64,000 nucleotides of DNA from Roseibaca calidilacus (GTDB lineage Bacteria; Pseudomonadota; Alphaproteobacteria; Rhodobacterales; Rhodobacteraceae): contig NZ_FBYC01000001.1 of assembly GCF_001517585.1 (NCBI RefSeq), positions 124,001 to 188,000 on the forward strand, written 5' to 3'. Shown piece by piece: positions 51,601 to 59,395 of the stretch. The notes beneath the pieces are model-generated. The model was not told the origin of the DNA, made no database searches, and worked only from the letters and a program-made list of their open reading frames with translations. Numbering within the stretch: position 1 is the first letter of the stretch; every line of letters begins with the position of its first letter. Position numbers and translations under genes: made by a program.

Positions 51601-53970
51601 TCAGGACCGGGGGCGTTCTTTCTTGGGGTCGTAATGCGCGAAAGGCACGATGCGTGCGGGCAGCCGTTTTTGGTGCCCGTCCAGCTTGCCGATTTCGACC
51701 TCTGTCCCGATGTCGGAACAGGCCACATCCACCCGCGCCAGTGCGATCGTCTTGCCCAGCAGCGGCGAGCGCATGGCGGACGTCACCTCGCCCACCTGCG
51801 CGCGCCCGATATGAACGCAGTCGCCATGGCCAACCTCTGCATTGCTGTCTATGTCCAAGCCCACCAGCTTGCGGGCAGGGTGTTCCTTGCGCCGGATCAG
51901 CGCGTCGCGGCCGATGAAATCCTCGGTTTTGGATTTCAGCGGCACGGTAAAACCGATGCCCGCTTCGAATGGGTCGGTCTGGTCGCTGAAATCATAGCCT
52001 GCAAAGATCAGTCCGGCTTCGATCCGCACCATGTCCAGCGCATCCAGCCCTAAAGGGGTCAGCCCGTGGTCGCGCCCGGCGTCCCAGATCGCATCGAACA
52101 CGGCGGCGCAGTCGCGCGGGTGGCACATCACCTCGTAGCCTAATTCGCCGGTATAGCCCGTGCGCGACACAACGATGGGCACACCATCGGCCCCGTGCAG
52201 CCGCGCGGGCGTGAAGCGGAACCAGTCCAACTGGTCAAAGGTCGGGCGGTGTGGCGCAGTCCAGACCACCTTGCGCAGCAGGTCACGGCTTTCCGGCCCT
52301 TGCACGGCGACATTGTGCAACTGGTCGGTCGAGGACCGCACCAGCACGTTCAGCCCCGCTTTTTCGGCCTGTTCGCGAATCCACTCGCCGCCGTAATCGG
52401 TGCCACCGATCCAGCGGAAATTGTCGCGCCCCAGCCGGAACAGCGTGCCATCGTCGATCATACCGCCATGCGGGTAGCACATGGCAGTATAGACAACCGC
52501 GCCTTCGGCCATGGTTTTCACGTTGCGGGTGAAAATGTATTGGCACAAAGCCTCTGCATCGGGGCCGGTAATCTCGAATTTGCGCAGCGGCGACAGGTCC
52601 ATGATGACGGCTTTCTGCCGGCACGCCCAGTATTCCTGAATCGTGCCTGCCGTGGCAAAGGAACTGGCCAGCCAATAGCCGTTATACTCCACGAAATTGC
52701 CGGTGAATTTCGCGAAAGAGGCGTGGAAGCCGGTTTCCTTGGTCATCTTTGGCTCCGAATCTGGGGTGGCGCGGATCGCTATGGCGCGCTTGAAGGGTTC
52801 CGTGCCGCTATAAGTGCGCACATGAATGTCGGTCGGGTTCCAGCCATTGGCGGCGGTGGTGTCGTCCGGGCAGGCGGAACTGACGCAGACCAGATCGGTC
52901 AGCGCGCGTAGCAGAACATAGTCGCCGGGGCGCGACCAAGGCTCGTCCGTATACAGCACGCCATGGTCGTCCAGCCCGGTGTTGAAGAAAAAGTTTATCG
53001 CCATCCAGCCGGGGCGCGGATCGGCCCCGAACCCGGCCAGCGCGCCGTTGAAATTGTCGGTGCAGTTCACATGGCCGGGATAGCCGATATCGTCATAGTA
53101 TTTCGCGGCGCAGGCCATGGCGAAAGCATCGTGCCGCCCGCAGGTGTCCTGCACGACCTCGACCAGCGGGTCCATGTCCTGATCGTAGTATTTCGCGTGT
53201 AGGCCCGGCATGGGGTAGGCATGGCCCATCAGCGTGCGCGTGGTGGTCACGTCCAGCGGGCGTTGCAGGCCGCGATCCAGCTTGCGGGCGTCGAAACACT
53301 GAAAATCGGTGCATTGGCGGCCATCCACATCCAAAATCTGGATGAAATCCCCGGCCTTGACGAAATACGCTTCGGCGGTGGCGGAGCGCACGCGGATATC
53401 GGCCAGCGGGTCTGCTAGCGGGTCGGGCAGGTCGAACCCGGCGCGGGGGCGCAGCTTGGCGCGGGTCAGCAGCACGGCAAGCGGGGTCAGCGTGTCTTGC
53501 CCATGGGGCGACATGGCATCTCCCGGCGCGGCAATCAGCAGATGCGCGTCGCGGGTGGCGGTGAATTCCTCGGACGCCCCTGCTTTCGTGGCCGCGTCGA
53601 ACAAGCGCAGGCTTGGGGCATGGGCCAAGCCCGCCCCCAACTGTTCCAGCTTGCGCCGCACGCGGTGCAGCGAGGTGTCGCCCGAAGACAGGACCGCCCG
53701 CACCCCTTCGGCCTGCGCATTGGCCGGGGCACCCAGCGCGCCGATGTCGCATTGCCCATTGGCGCAAATGGCCAGCAGCTCCGCCGCCTGCCCGCCTTCC
53801 ATGTTGCGAATGCTTACCCGGTCGCCTTGGTGCAGCTGCACCAGAATCGCGCCGCCACCTTCGACATGGTAGCGTTCCACCCCGGCGGGCAAGGTCAAGC
53901 CTTGCGGCAGGCGCACAGCGCTGGGGCGGGGCGCACCCGGTATGACCTTGGGGTAGGTATCAAGCGGCAT
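51601..53970 (-). CDS. DUF1989–aminomethyltransferase (GcvT-like) fusion protein
   Basis: A 789-residue two-part enzyme. Residues 1 to about 420 hold a DUF1989 (urea-carboxylase-associated) region: a first half (VERYHVEGGGAILVQLHQGDRVSIRNMEGGQAAELLA) and a better-conserved second half with GRQCTDFQCFDARKL, TCGRHDAFAMACAAKYYDD, NCTDNF, GWMAINFFFNTGLDD and SRPGDYVLLRALTDLVCVSSACPDD. DUF1989 proteins include the carboxyguanidine deiminase subunits. Residues about 430-789 are a GcvT-like folate-dependent domain (DGTLFRLGRDNFRWIGGTDYGGEWI, GYTGELGYEVMCHPRDCAAVFDAI, GLDALDMVRIEAGLIFAGYDF, CSDIGTEVEIG at the end). The combination suggests deamination or C–N cleavage coupled to one-carbon transfer to folate, for example on a guanidino or methylamine compound. 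Divergent from cbiB with a palindrome between. Confidence 0.88.
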   Translation of the reverse strand: MPLDTYPKVIPGAPRPSAVRLPQGLTLPAGVERYHVEGGGAILVQLHQGDRVSIRNMEGGQAAELLAICANGQCDIGALGAPANAQAEGVRAVLSSGDTSLHRVRRKLEQLGAGLAHAPSLRLFDAATKAGASEEFTATRDAHLLIAAPGDAMSPHGQDTLTPLAVLLTRAKLRPRAGFDLPDPLADPLADIRVRSATAEAYFVKAGDFIQILDVDGRQCTDFQCFDARKLDRGLQRPLDVTTTRTLMGHAYPMPGLHAKYYDQDMDPLVEVVQDTCGRHDAFAMACAAKYYDDIGYPGHVNCTDNFNGALAGFGADPRPGWMAINFFFNTGLDDHGVLYTDEPWSRPGDYVLLRALTDLVCVSSACPDDTTAANGWNPTDIHVRTYSGTEPFKRAIAIRATPDSEPKMTKETGFHASFAKFTGNFVEYNGYWLASSFATAGTIQEYWACRQKAVIMDLSPLRKFEITGPDAEALCQYIFTRNVKTMAEGAVVYTAMCYPHGGMIDDGTLFRLGRDNFRWIGGTDYGGEWIREQAEKAGLNVLVRSSTDQLHNVAVQGPESRDLLRKVVWTAPHRPTFDQLDWFRFTPARLHGADGVPIVVSRTGYTGELGYEVMCHPRDCAAVFDAIWDAGRDHGLTPLGLDALDMVRIEAGLIFAGYDFSDQTDPFEAGIGFTVPLKSKTEDFIGRDALIRRKEHPARKLVGLDIDSNAEVGHGDCVHIGRAQVGEVTSAMRSPLLGKTIALARVDVACSDIGTEVEIGKLDGHQKRLPARIVPFAHYDPKKERPRS

Positions 53971-54085
53971 GGTGGCACCCGTGCGATAACTAGGAATATT
54001 TATTTCCCATGAAGAATATTTGGAAAGACGCCCTCAAGCAAGACAATTCTGAGAATCGCCTGCACGCCATTGCGCAGCCCGGCTA

Positions 54086-54102
54086 TTTGCGATTATCGCA
54101 AA
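54086..54102. promoter_or_regulatory. Perfect 17-bp palindrome, candidate operator
   Basis: TTTGCGATTATCGCAAA is an 8-1-8 perfect inverted repeat in the 158-bp intergenic region between the DUF1989–GcvT gene (divergent) and cbiB. A possible extra half-site is ATAATCGC near 54119-54126. The size and AT-centred symmetry fit a homodimeric regulator; no regulator gene is adjacent. Confidence 0.6.
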
Positions 54103-54128
54103 CCATGTGTCGACCCGGATAATCGCTG

Positions 54129-55073
54129 ATGAATTTTGCCATGATGCTTCTGCTGGCCTGCCTGATCGACCTTGCGGTGGGTTGGCCTGACGGGCTTTAT
54201 CGGCGCATTGGCCATCCTGTTACATGGCTTGGGCGGGCGATTGGCTGGTTGGAGCAGCGCTGGAACCGGGGCACGCCCGTAGTGCGGCTTGGGTTCGGGG
54301 CGTTGACGGTTGCTTTGCTGGTTGGCGGCGTTGCCCTGCTTGGCGCGGTGCTACAGGCGCTATTGCCGCAAGGCTGGCTGGGCCTTGGGCTTGGCGCGGT
54401 GTTGGCATGGCCCCTTGTTGCCCTGCGCTCTATGCAAGAGCATGTGCGCGCGGTCGAAGTTCCGCTGGCGGGCGGCGACCTGCCCGCCGCGCGACATGCG
54501 GTGTCGATGATCGTGGGTCGTGATGTCTCGCAGGCGGATGAGGCCGCAATCAGCCGCGCCGCGCTGGAAAGCCTGGCCGAGAACAGCGCCGATGGTATCG
54601 TGGCGCCCGTGTTCTGGGGCGTGGTTGCGGGTTTGCCGGGGATCATGGCGTACAAAGCCATCAACACGCTGGATTCGATGATCGGCCATCGCAATGACCG
54701 GTATGAGGCGTTTGGCAAAGTGGCCGCCCGGCTGGACGATGTGGCGAACCTTGTCCCGGCGCGGCTGACCGGGCTGATCTTCGCGCTTGTCGGCGGGCGG
54801 CCCGTGCAAGCCTTGCGCGTCATGTGGCGCGACGCGCGCGCGCATCGCTCGCCCAATGCCGGTTGGCCAGAGGCCGCCATGGCTGCCAGTCTGGGGCTGC
54901 GCCTGTCCGGCCCACGCCGATATGGCGACACCGTTACATCAGAGCCATGGCTGAACGCCGCGGGTGCTGACGCCACACCCGCCAGCCTGACCCGCGGGCT
55001 GGTGCTGTATAGGCGCATGTTGGGGCTGATGCTGGCGGCGTTGGTCATCACCGGGGGGATTGCTTATGCGTGA
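54129..55073 (+). CDS. cbiB: Adenosylcobinamide-phosphate synthase (CbiB/CobD)
   Basis: Attaches aminopropanol (phosphate) to adenosylcobyric acid in cobalamin synthesis. The 314-residue membrane protein has several TM segments, an early DLAVGWPDGLYRRIGHPVTWLGRAIGWLE, the conserved AALESLAENSADGIVAPVFWGVVAGLPGIMAYKAINTLDSMIGHRNDRYEAFGKVAARLDDVANLVPARLTG, and the DARAHRSPNAGWPEAAMAASLGL stretch typical of CbiB. First of a trio with cobC and DUF599, overlapping cobC by 8 bp. No cobalamin riboswitch features were found upstream. Confidence 0.95.
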   Translation: MNFAMMLLLACLIDLAVGWPDGLYRRIGHPVTWLGRAIGWLEQRWNRGTPVVRLGFGALTVALLVGGVALLGAVLQALLPQGWLGLGLGAVLAWPLVALRSMQEHVRAVEVPLAGGDLPAARHAVSMIVGRDVSQADEAAISRAALESLAENSADGIVAPVFWGVVAGLPGIMAYKAINTLDSMIGHRNDRYEAFGKVAARLDDVANLVPARLTGLIFALVGGRPVQALRVMWRDARAHRSPNAGWPEAAMAASLGLRLSGPRRYGDTVTSEPWLNAAGADATPASLTRGLVLYRRMLGLMLAALVITGGIAYA

Positions 55074-56040
55074 CCATGGCGGCGATCTGGCACGCGCGCA
55101 GGCGGTCTATGGAGTGGGGGACTGGCTGGACCTGTCCACGGGTATAAACCCCGTTGCCTACCCCATGCCGCCCCTGCCGCTGGCGGCGCTGACACGTCTG
55201 CCCGAAAACCGCACCCTGATGGCCTTGGAGCAAACCGCACAAGCCTGCTACGGCACGACCGCCCCGATTGTGGCGCTGTCGGGCGCGCAAGCCGCCATCC
55301 AGCTTGTGCCCCGGTTGCGCACGCCGGGGCAAGCGCGGGTGCTGGGGCCGACCTATAACGAACATGCCGGGGCCTTGGCCGCGCAGGGCTGGCAGGTGCA
55401 GCAGGTGCACAGCGCCGAGGCGCTGGCGGGTGCCGATCTGGCCGTGGTCGTCAACCCCAACAACCCCGATGGGCGGGTGCTGCCCCCGGCACAGCTTCTG
55501 GCCCTACGCGACCGCGTCGGCCTGCTGATCGTGGATGAAAGCTTTGTCGATGTCACGCCCGAAGCCTCGCTAGCCGCGCAAATGACCGAGGCAGAGGAGC
55601 GGATGATCCTGCTGCGATCCTTCGGCAAGTTCTTTGGGCTGGCGGGGCTGCGGCTGGGCTTTGCGATTGCGGGTGCCGGCCCTGCGCGCGCCTTGCGCGA
55701 CATGGCGGGGCCTTGGGCGGTCAGCGGCCCGGCGCTGGTGGCCGGGTGCGCTGCGCTGGCCGATAGCGGCTGGCACATCGCCGCCCGCGCCCGACTGGCG
55801 CAAGATGCGCCAAGGCTGGATGCCGTGGCCGCACGCGCCGGCTGGGCCTTGGTGGGGGGGACCGACCTGTTTCGCACCTATCACACGCCCGATGCCAAAG
55901 CAGCGCAGGCACAATTGGCGCAGGGGCATGTTTGGTCACGGATTTTCCCTTATTCCGACCATTGGCTGCGGCTGGGCTTGCCTGCGCCGACAGGATGGGG
56001 TCAGGTGGAACGGGCAATACTTGCGACGGGCGCAGCATGA
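55066..56040 (+). CDS. cobC: Threonine-phosphate decarboxylase (CobC/CobD), PLP-dependent
   Basis: Makes (R)-1-amino-2-propanol O-phosphate, the substrate of CbiB. The 324-residue class I aminotransferase-fold protein starts RDHGGDLARAQAVYG and WLDLSTGINPVAYP; the PLP-binding segments are LSGAQAAIQLVPRL, VVVNPNNPDGRVLPP, LIVDESFVDVTPEASL and the Schiff-base Lys in LLRSFGKFFGLAGLRLGFAI, ending with the arginine segment LRLGLPAPTGW. Its ATG lies inside the last codons of cbiB, so the two partners of one step pair are translationally coupled. Confidence 0.93.
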   Translation: MRDHGGDLARAQAVYGVGDWLDLSTGINPVAYPMPPLPLAALTRLPENRTLMALEQTAQACYGTTAPIVALSGAQAAIQLVPRLRTPGQARVLGPTYNEHAGALAAQGWQVQQVHSAEALAGADLAVVVNPNNPDGRVLPPAQLLALRDRVGLLIVDESFVDVTPEASLAAQMTEAEERMILLRSFGKFFGLAGLRLGFAIAGAGPARALRDMAGPWAVSGPALVAGCAALADSGWHIAARARLAQDAPRLDAVAARAGWALVGGTDLFRTYHTPDAKAAQAQLAQGHVWSRIFPYSDHWLRLGLPAPTGWGQVERAILATGAA

Positions 56041-56744
56041 GTTTTCTAAGCGATGCAGGCACCTTGACCATTCTGGATGCCGCTGCGGTGGCCCTGTTTT
56101 TCGCCATCTGGTTATGGCTGGGCTGGCGGATCGGGCACCCATCGGCGGCGAAACCGTCGGTCACCGTGCTGATGCAGGAATACCGCCTGCAATGGATGCA
56201 GATGATGGCGGCCCGCGATCCGCGCATTTTTGACGCGCAAATCATGATGAGCCTGCGTCAGAGCACGTCTTTCTTTGCCTCGACCTGCCTGTTGGCGATG
56301 GGCGGGCTTCTGGCCTTGATCGGCAATGTCGAACCGCTTCAAGGTGTCGCGACGCGCCTGACCAATATGGAAAGTGTCAGCGCGGTGCTTCAGGTCAAGC
56401 TGTTCCTGCCGCTGTTCATGCTGGGCAATGCGTTCTTGAAATTTGTCTGGTCAAACCGGGTGTTCGGTTATTGCTCTGTCATCATGGGGGCGGTGCCGAA
56501 TGACCCGGACCACCCGCAGACCTTGCCCATGGCCCTGAAAGCCGGGCACCTGAACGCGCGCGCGGCTTTGAATTTCAATGCCGGGTTGCGCTCTATGTAT
56601 TTCGCGCTTTGTGCGCTCGCTTGGCTTGCGGGCGCATGGGTTTTGCTGGTGGGTATAGCCGTCACGGCTTGGGTCGTCTGGAGCCGGGAATTCGCCTCTG
56701 CCTCTCGCGAGATCATCTTGTCGCGGGACAGCGATGCAGCGTGA
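56037..56744 (+). CDS. DUF599 membrane protein
   Basis: A 235-residue integral membrane protein of the DUF599 family. Four TM segments can be seen: FFAIWLWLGWRIG, ASTCLLAMGGLLALIGNV, KLFLPLFMLGNAFLKFVWSNRVFGYCSVIMGAVP and MYFALCALAWLAGAWVLLVGIAVTAWVVWSREF. The family has no assigned role. A coupled ATGA start ties it to cobC, but no link to cobalamin is known. It ends just before tRNA-Val on the opposite strand. Confidence 0.88.
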   Translation: MSFLSDAGTLTILDAAAVALFFAIWLWLGWRIGHPSAAKPSVTVLMQEYRLQWMQMMAARDPRIFDAQIMMSLRQSTSFFASTCLLAMGGLLALIGNVEPLQGVATRLTNMESVSAVLQVKLFLPLFMLGNAFLKFVWSNRVFGYCSVIMGAVPNDPDHPQTLPMALKAGHLNARAALNFNAGLRSMYFALCALAWLAGAWVLLVGIAVTAWVVWSREFASASREIILSRDSDAA

Positions 56745-56745
56745 A

Positions 56746-56821
<76 letters not shown>

Positions 56822-56866
56822 GACAAAGCGCCAGATAAACGCTTTCCAAGCCCTGTGCAAGACGCG

Positions 56867-57733
56867 TTATCCCGCCAGCAGCTCTGTCAGCAGCGGGTTT
56901 GGAAAACGCCGGGTGCGGGTGATGGCCAGAAAGGTTTCGTCAATTCCGTCAAGTTGTTTCAACTCGACCAGAACGCCTTGGCGCAGTTCGTCCTTCACCG
57001 CAATGGGCGGTAGCACGGCAAAGCCTGCATCGGCGCGTGCCAGTAGGCGCAGCATGGCCATGTCATCGGCTTCGGCGGCGATGTTGGGGGTAATGCCAAG
57101 CTGGTCAATCAGCCCGTCAAAGGCAGCGCGCAAGGCGGTTTCCGGGGTAGGCAGGACAAGCGGCGCAAAGCTCAACAACTCGGGCAAGGCCAAAGGCGCG
57201 CGCGCGGCGCGCAGGGGGGTGCCGATCAGGCTGACGGGTTGCGAGGCCAGACGCTGCACGCGCCACGGGCTGGCCGCATCGCGCGCAGGCGCAAGATTGG
57301 TCAGCACCACATCATAGGCCATGGCATCAAGGCCGCGCAGCAGGTCGGCCTGATTGCCCGACCGCAAGATCACCTCGACATCCGAACGCCCGACCAGCGG
57401 TTCCAAAAACTGCATCTGGAAATTGCGTGATAGTGTTGCCAAAGCGCCGACGCGCAGCGCGCGCCGCACCTGACCGCGTTCACGCAGCGTGGCCGACAAA
57501 TCCTCGGCGGTGCGAAAGATGGTTTCGGCATGTTCCAGCGCAATGCGCCCGGCTTCTGTCAGCACCAGCCCACGCCCGCGGCGTTCGAACAGGTCATGGC
57601 CAAGCGCGGCTTCCAGCGCCTTGATCTGCGTGGAAAGTGCGGATTGCGACAGGTTCAGCCGGCCCGCCGCCCCGGTCAGCGTGCCGTCGGTCGCCACGGC
57701 GCGGAACAGCCGCAAATGGTGCAGGTTCAGCAT
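56867..57733 (-). CDS. LysR-type regulator divergent from dabBA
   Basis: A 288-residue LysR protein. The winged HTH is LNLHHLRLFRAVATDGTLTGAAGRLNLSQSALSTQIKALEAALGHDLFERRGRGLVLTEAG; its NLSQSALSTQIKALE recognition stretch resembles NhaR- and CbbR-type regulators. The co-inducer domain starts RRALRVGALATLSRNFQMQFLEPLV. It is transcribed away from dabB across 99 bp holding a 17-bp dyad 2 nt from its start codon. Position implies control of dabBA, possibly in response to CO2/bicarbonate limitation or Na+/pH; the effector is unknown. Confidence 0.93.
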   Translation of the reverse strand: MLNLHHLRLFRAVATDGTLTGAAGRLNLSQSALSTQIKALEAALGHDLFERRGRGLVLTEAGRIALEHAETIFRTAEDLSATLRERGQVRRALRVGALATLSRNFQMQFLEPLVGRSDVEVILRSGNQADLLRGLDAMAYDVVLTNLAPARDAASPWRVQRLASQPVSLIGTPLRAARAPLALPELLSFAPLVLPTPETALRAAFDGLIDQLGITPNIAAEADDMAMLRLLARADAGFAVLPPIAVKDELRQGVLVELKQLDGIDETFLAITRTRRFPNPLLTELLAG

Positions 57734-57734
57734 A

Positions 57735-57751
57735 GTTCTACCAAACAGAAC
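57735..57751. promoter_or_regulatory. Dyad GTTCT-N7-AGAAC, candidate LysR operator
   Basis: A perfect inverted repeat GTTCT/AGAAC with a 7-nt spacer ACCAAAC. It contains a T-N11-A arrangement as in LysR boxes and abuts the regulator's ATG, so it may mediate autorepression and dabBA activation. Confidence 0.6.
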
Positions 57752-57832
57752 GATTACCCAAATAATATGTAATTTTTTGAAAGTTTGGCAAGTGATATCT
57801 GCGATGCACCATTTCCAGACCGGAGGGACGAC

Positions 57833-59383
57833 ATGACCACCCTGCTACCCTTGGGCCACTTTGCCCCGCTGCTTGTTCTGGCGGCTGCTATCCTTGGCTA
57901 TGCCCGCCCGGGCCGCCGCCCCGCCCATGTGCCATTGCTGGCCGAAGCTGCCGCGCTTGGCGCCTTGGTGCTTGCTGTTTTCGGTGCGTTGCAACTGGTC
58001 ATGGGCGCGGCCCTGACCACCGGTTCTGGCGCGTTTTTGCTGCGGTTGGACGCGGCAAGCGCAACCATGACCTTGCTTGTCGCCTTCGTGGGCTGGGTCG
58101 TGGTGCGCTACTCGCGCAGCTATCTGGATGGCGAGGCGCAAGAGGGCCGCTTTCACGCCCTAATGCTGACCGCGCTTGCCGCCGTGCTGGTGCTGGTGCA
58201 ATCGGGCAGCATGGCCGTGCTGATCGCATCTTTCATCGCCATTGGCGTGGTGTTGCGGCAATTGCTGCTGTTCTATAGCGACCGGGCAGAGGCCCGGCGC
58301 GCGGCGACCAAGTTCGCCCTAGTCTGGGGCGCGGGCGATCTGGCGCTGGTGCTGGCCGCGCTAGCGCTGTGGCAAGCTTTTGGCACGGTCGATGTGGTGG
58401 CGCTGGGCATTGCAGCTCAGGGCGGCTTGCCGCTTGCGGGCCATTTGGGGGCCGCGCTTCTGGTTCTGGCGGCTGCCCTGAAAACGGCGGCTTTCCCGCT
58501 GCATGGCTGGCTGACCGAAGTGATGGAGGCACCCACGCCGGTCTCTGCCCAGCTGCATGCAGGGATCATCAACGCGGGCGGGTTCCTGCTGATCCGCAAT
58601 GCGGAACTGGTGCAGGCCAGCCCCGGTGCCTTGGCCGCGCTGGTCATGCTGGGCGGGTTCACCGCGCTGTTCGGCGCCATGGTAATGCTGACGCAAAGTG
58701 CCGTGAAAACCGCGCTGGCATGGTCCACGGTTAGCCAGATGGGCTTTATGCTTTTGCAATGCGGTCTGGGCCTGTGGGCGCTGGCGCTGCTGCATATCGT
58801 GGCGCATTCCATGTATAAAGCGCATGCGTTCCTTGCCTCTGGCAACGCTGTTCGTGCGGTTGCGGGGGTTACCCGGCCCGGCCCGGTTGCGGTGCCCGGC
58901 CTTGGGGCCGTGACGCGCGCATTCCTGTTGGCATTGGCGATCTATGCTGTTGTGGCCACGGGCTTTGGCGCGGTGGCGGGTGCGAAATCGGCGCAGGCGC
59001 TTGCCTTGGGTGCGATCCTGATCTTCGGGGTGGCCTATTTGGTTGCCCAAGGTCTGGCAGATGCCGCCCCGCGTGCGCTGACGCAGCGCACGGCGCTGGC
59101 CTCGCTCGCTGCCGCCGTCGCCTATTTCGCGCTGCATGTGGTGGCGGGCGCTTTGTGGGGGCCGTATCTGCCCGCGCCGCCCGTGCCCGGCGCGCTGGAA
59201 TGGGCGCTGATCGTGCTGGCGCTGGCCTCTTTCGGGTTGATCGCTGTCGCGCAGGCGCTGTTCCCGCTCTGGGCGCATCATCCGGCCACCGCCGGGCTGC
59301 GGGTGCATATCGCCAATGGCCTGTATCTGAATGCCGTGTTGGACCGCTTGATCGGCGGCCTGCGGACCACCACCAAAGCGTAA
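57833..59383 (+). CDS. dabB: DabB, NADH dehydrogenase subunit L-like proton channel of the DAB inorganic carbon uptake system
   Basis: A 516-residue polytopic protein of the proton-conducting (NuoL/MrpA) family, encoded next to a DUF2309 protein, the layout of DabAB. Core motifs: an early GSGAFLLRLDAASATMTLLVAFVGWVVVRYSRSYLDGEAQEGRF, LKTAAFPLHGWLTEVMEAPTPVSAQLHAGIINAGGFLLIR (the conserved antiporter-like Lys/His-Pro segment) and KTALAWSTVSQMGFMLLQCGLGLWALALLHIVAHSMYKAHAFLASG. It lacks the long horizontal helix of NuoL. GGAGGG precedes ATG 57833 by 6 nt. It supplies the cation gradient coupling for DabA. Confidence 0.93.
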   Translation: MTTLLPLGHFAPLLVLAAAILGYARPGRRPAHVPLLAEAAALGALVLAVFGALQLVMGAALTTGSGAFLLRLDAASATMTLLVAFVGWVVVRYSRSYLDGEAQEGRFHALMLTALAAVLVLVQSGSMAVLIASFIAIGVVLRQLLLFYSDRAEARRAATKFALVWGAGDLALVLAALALWQAFGTVDVVALGIAAQGGLPLAGHLGAALLVLAAALKTAAFPLHGWLTEVMEAPTPVSAQLHAGIINAGGFLLIRNAELVQASPGALAALVMLGGFTALFGAMVMLTQSAVKTALAWSTVSQMGFMLLQCGLGLWALALLHIVAHSMYKAHAFLASGNAVRAVAGVTRPGPVAVPGLGAVTRAFLLALAIYAVVATGFGAVAGAKSAQALALGAILIFGVAYLVAQGLADAAPRALTQRTALASLAAAVAYFALHVVAGALWGPYLPAPPVPGALEWALIVLALASFGLIAVAQALFPLWAHHPATAGLRVHIANGLYLNAVLDRLIGGLRTTTKA

Positions 59384-59395
59384 GGGAGAGAGCAG

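Noticed and set aside
53971-54128. Cobalamin riboswitch before cbiB
   Set aside because: No B12-box or conserved GCCACTG-type core was found; the leader is too short for a full cobalamin aptamer.
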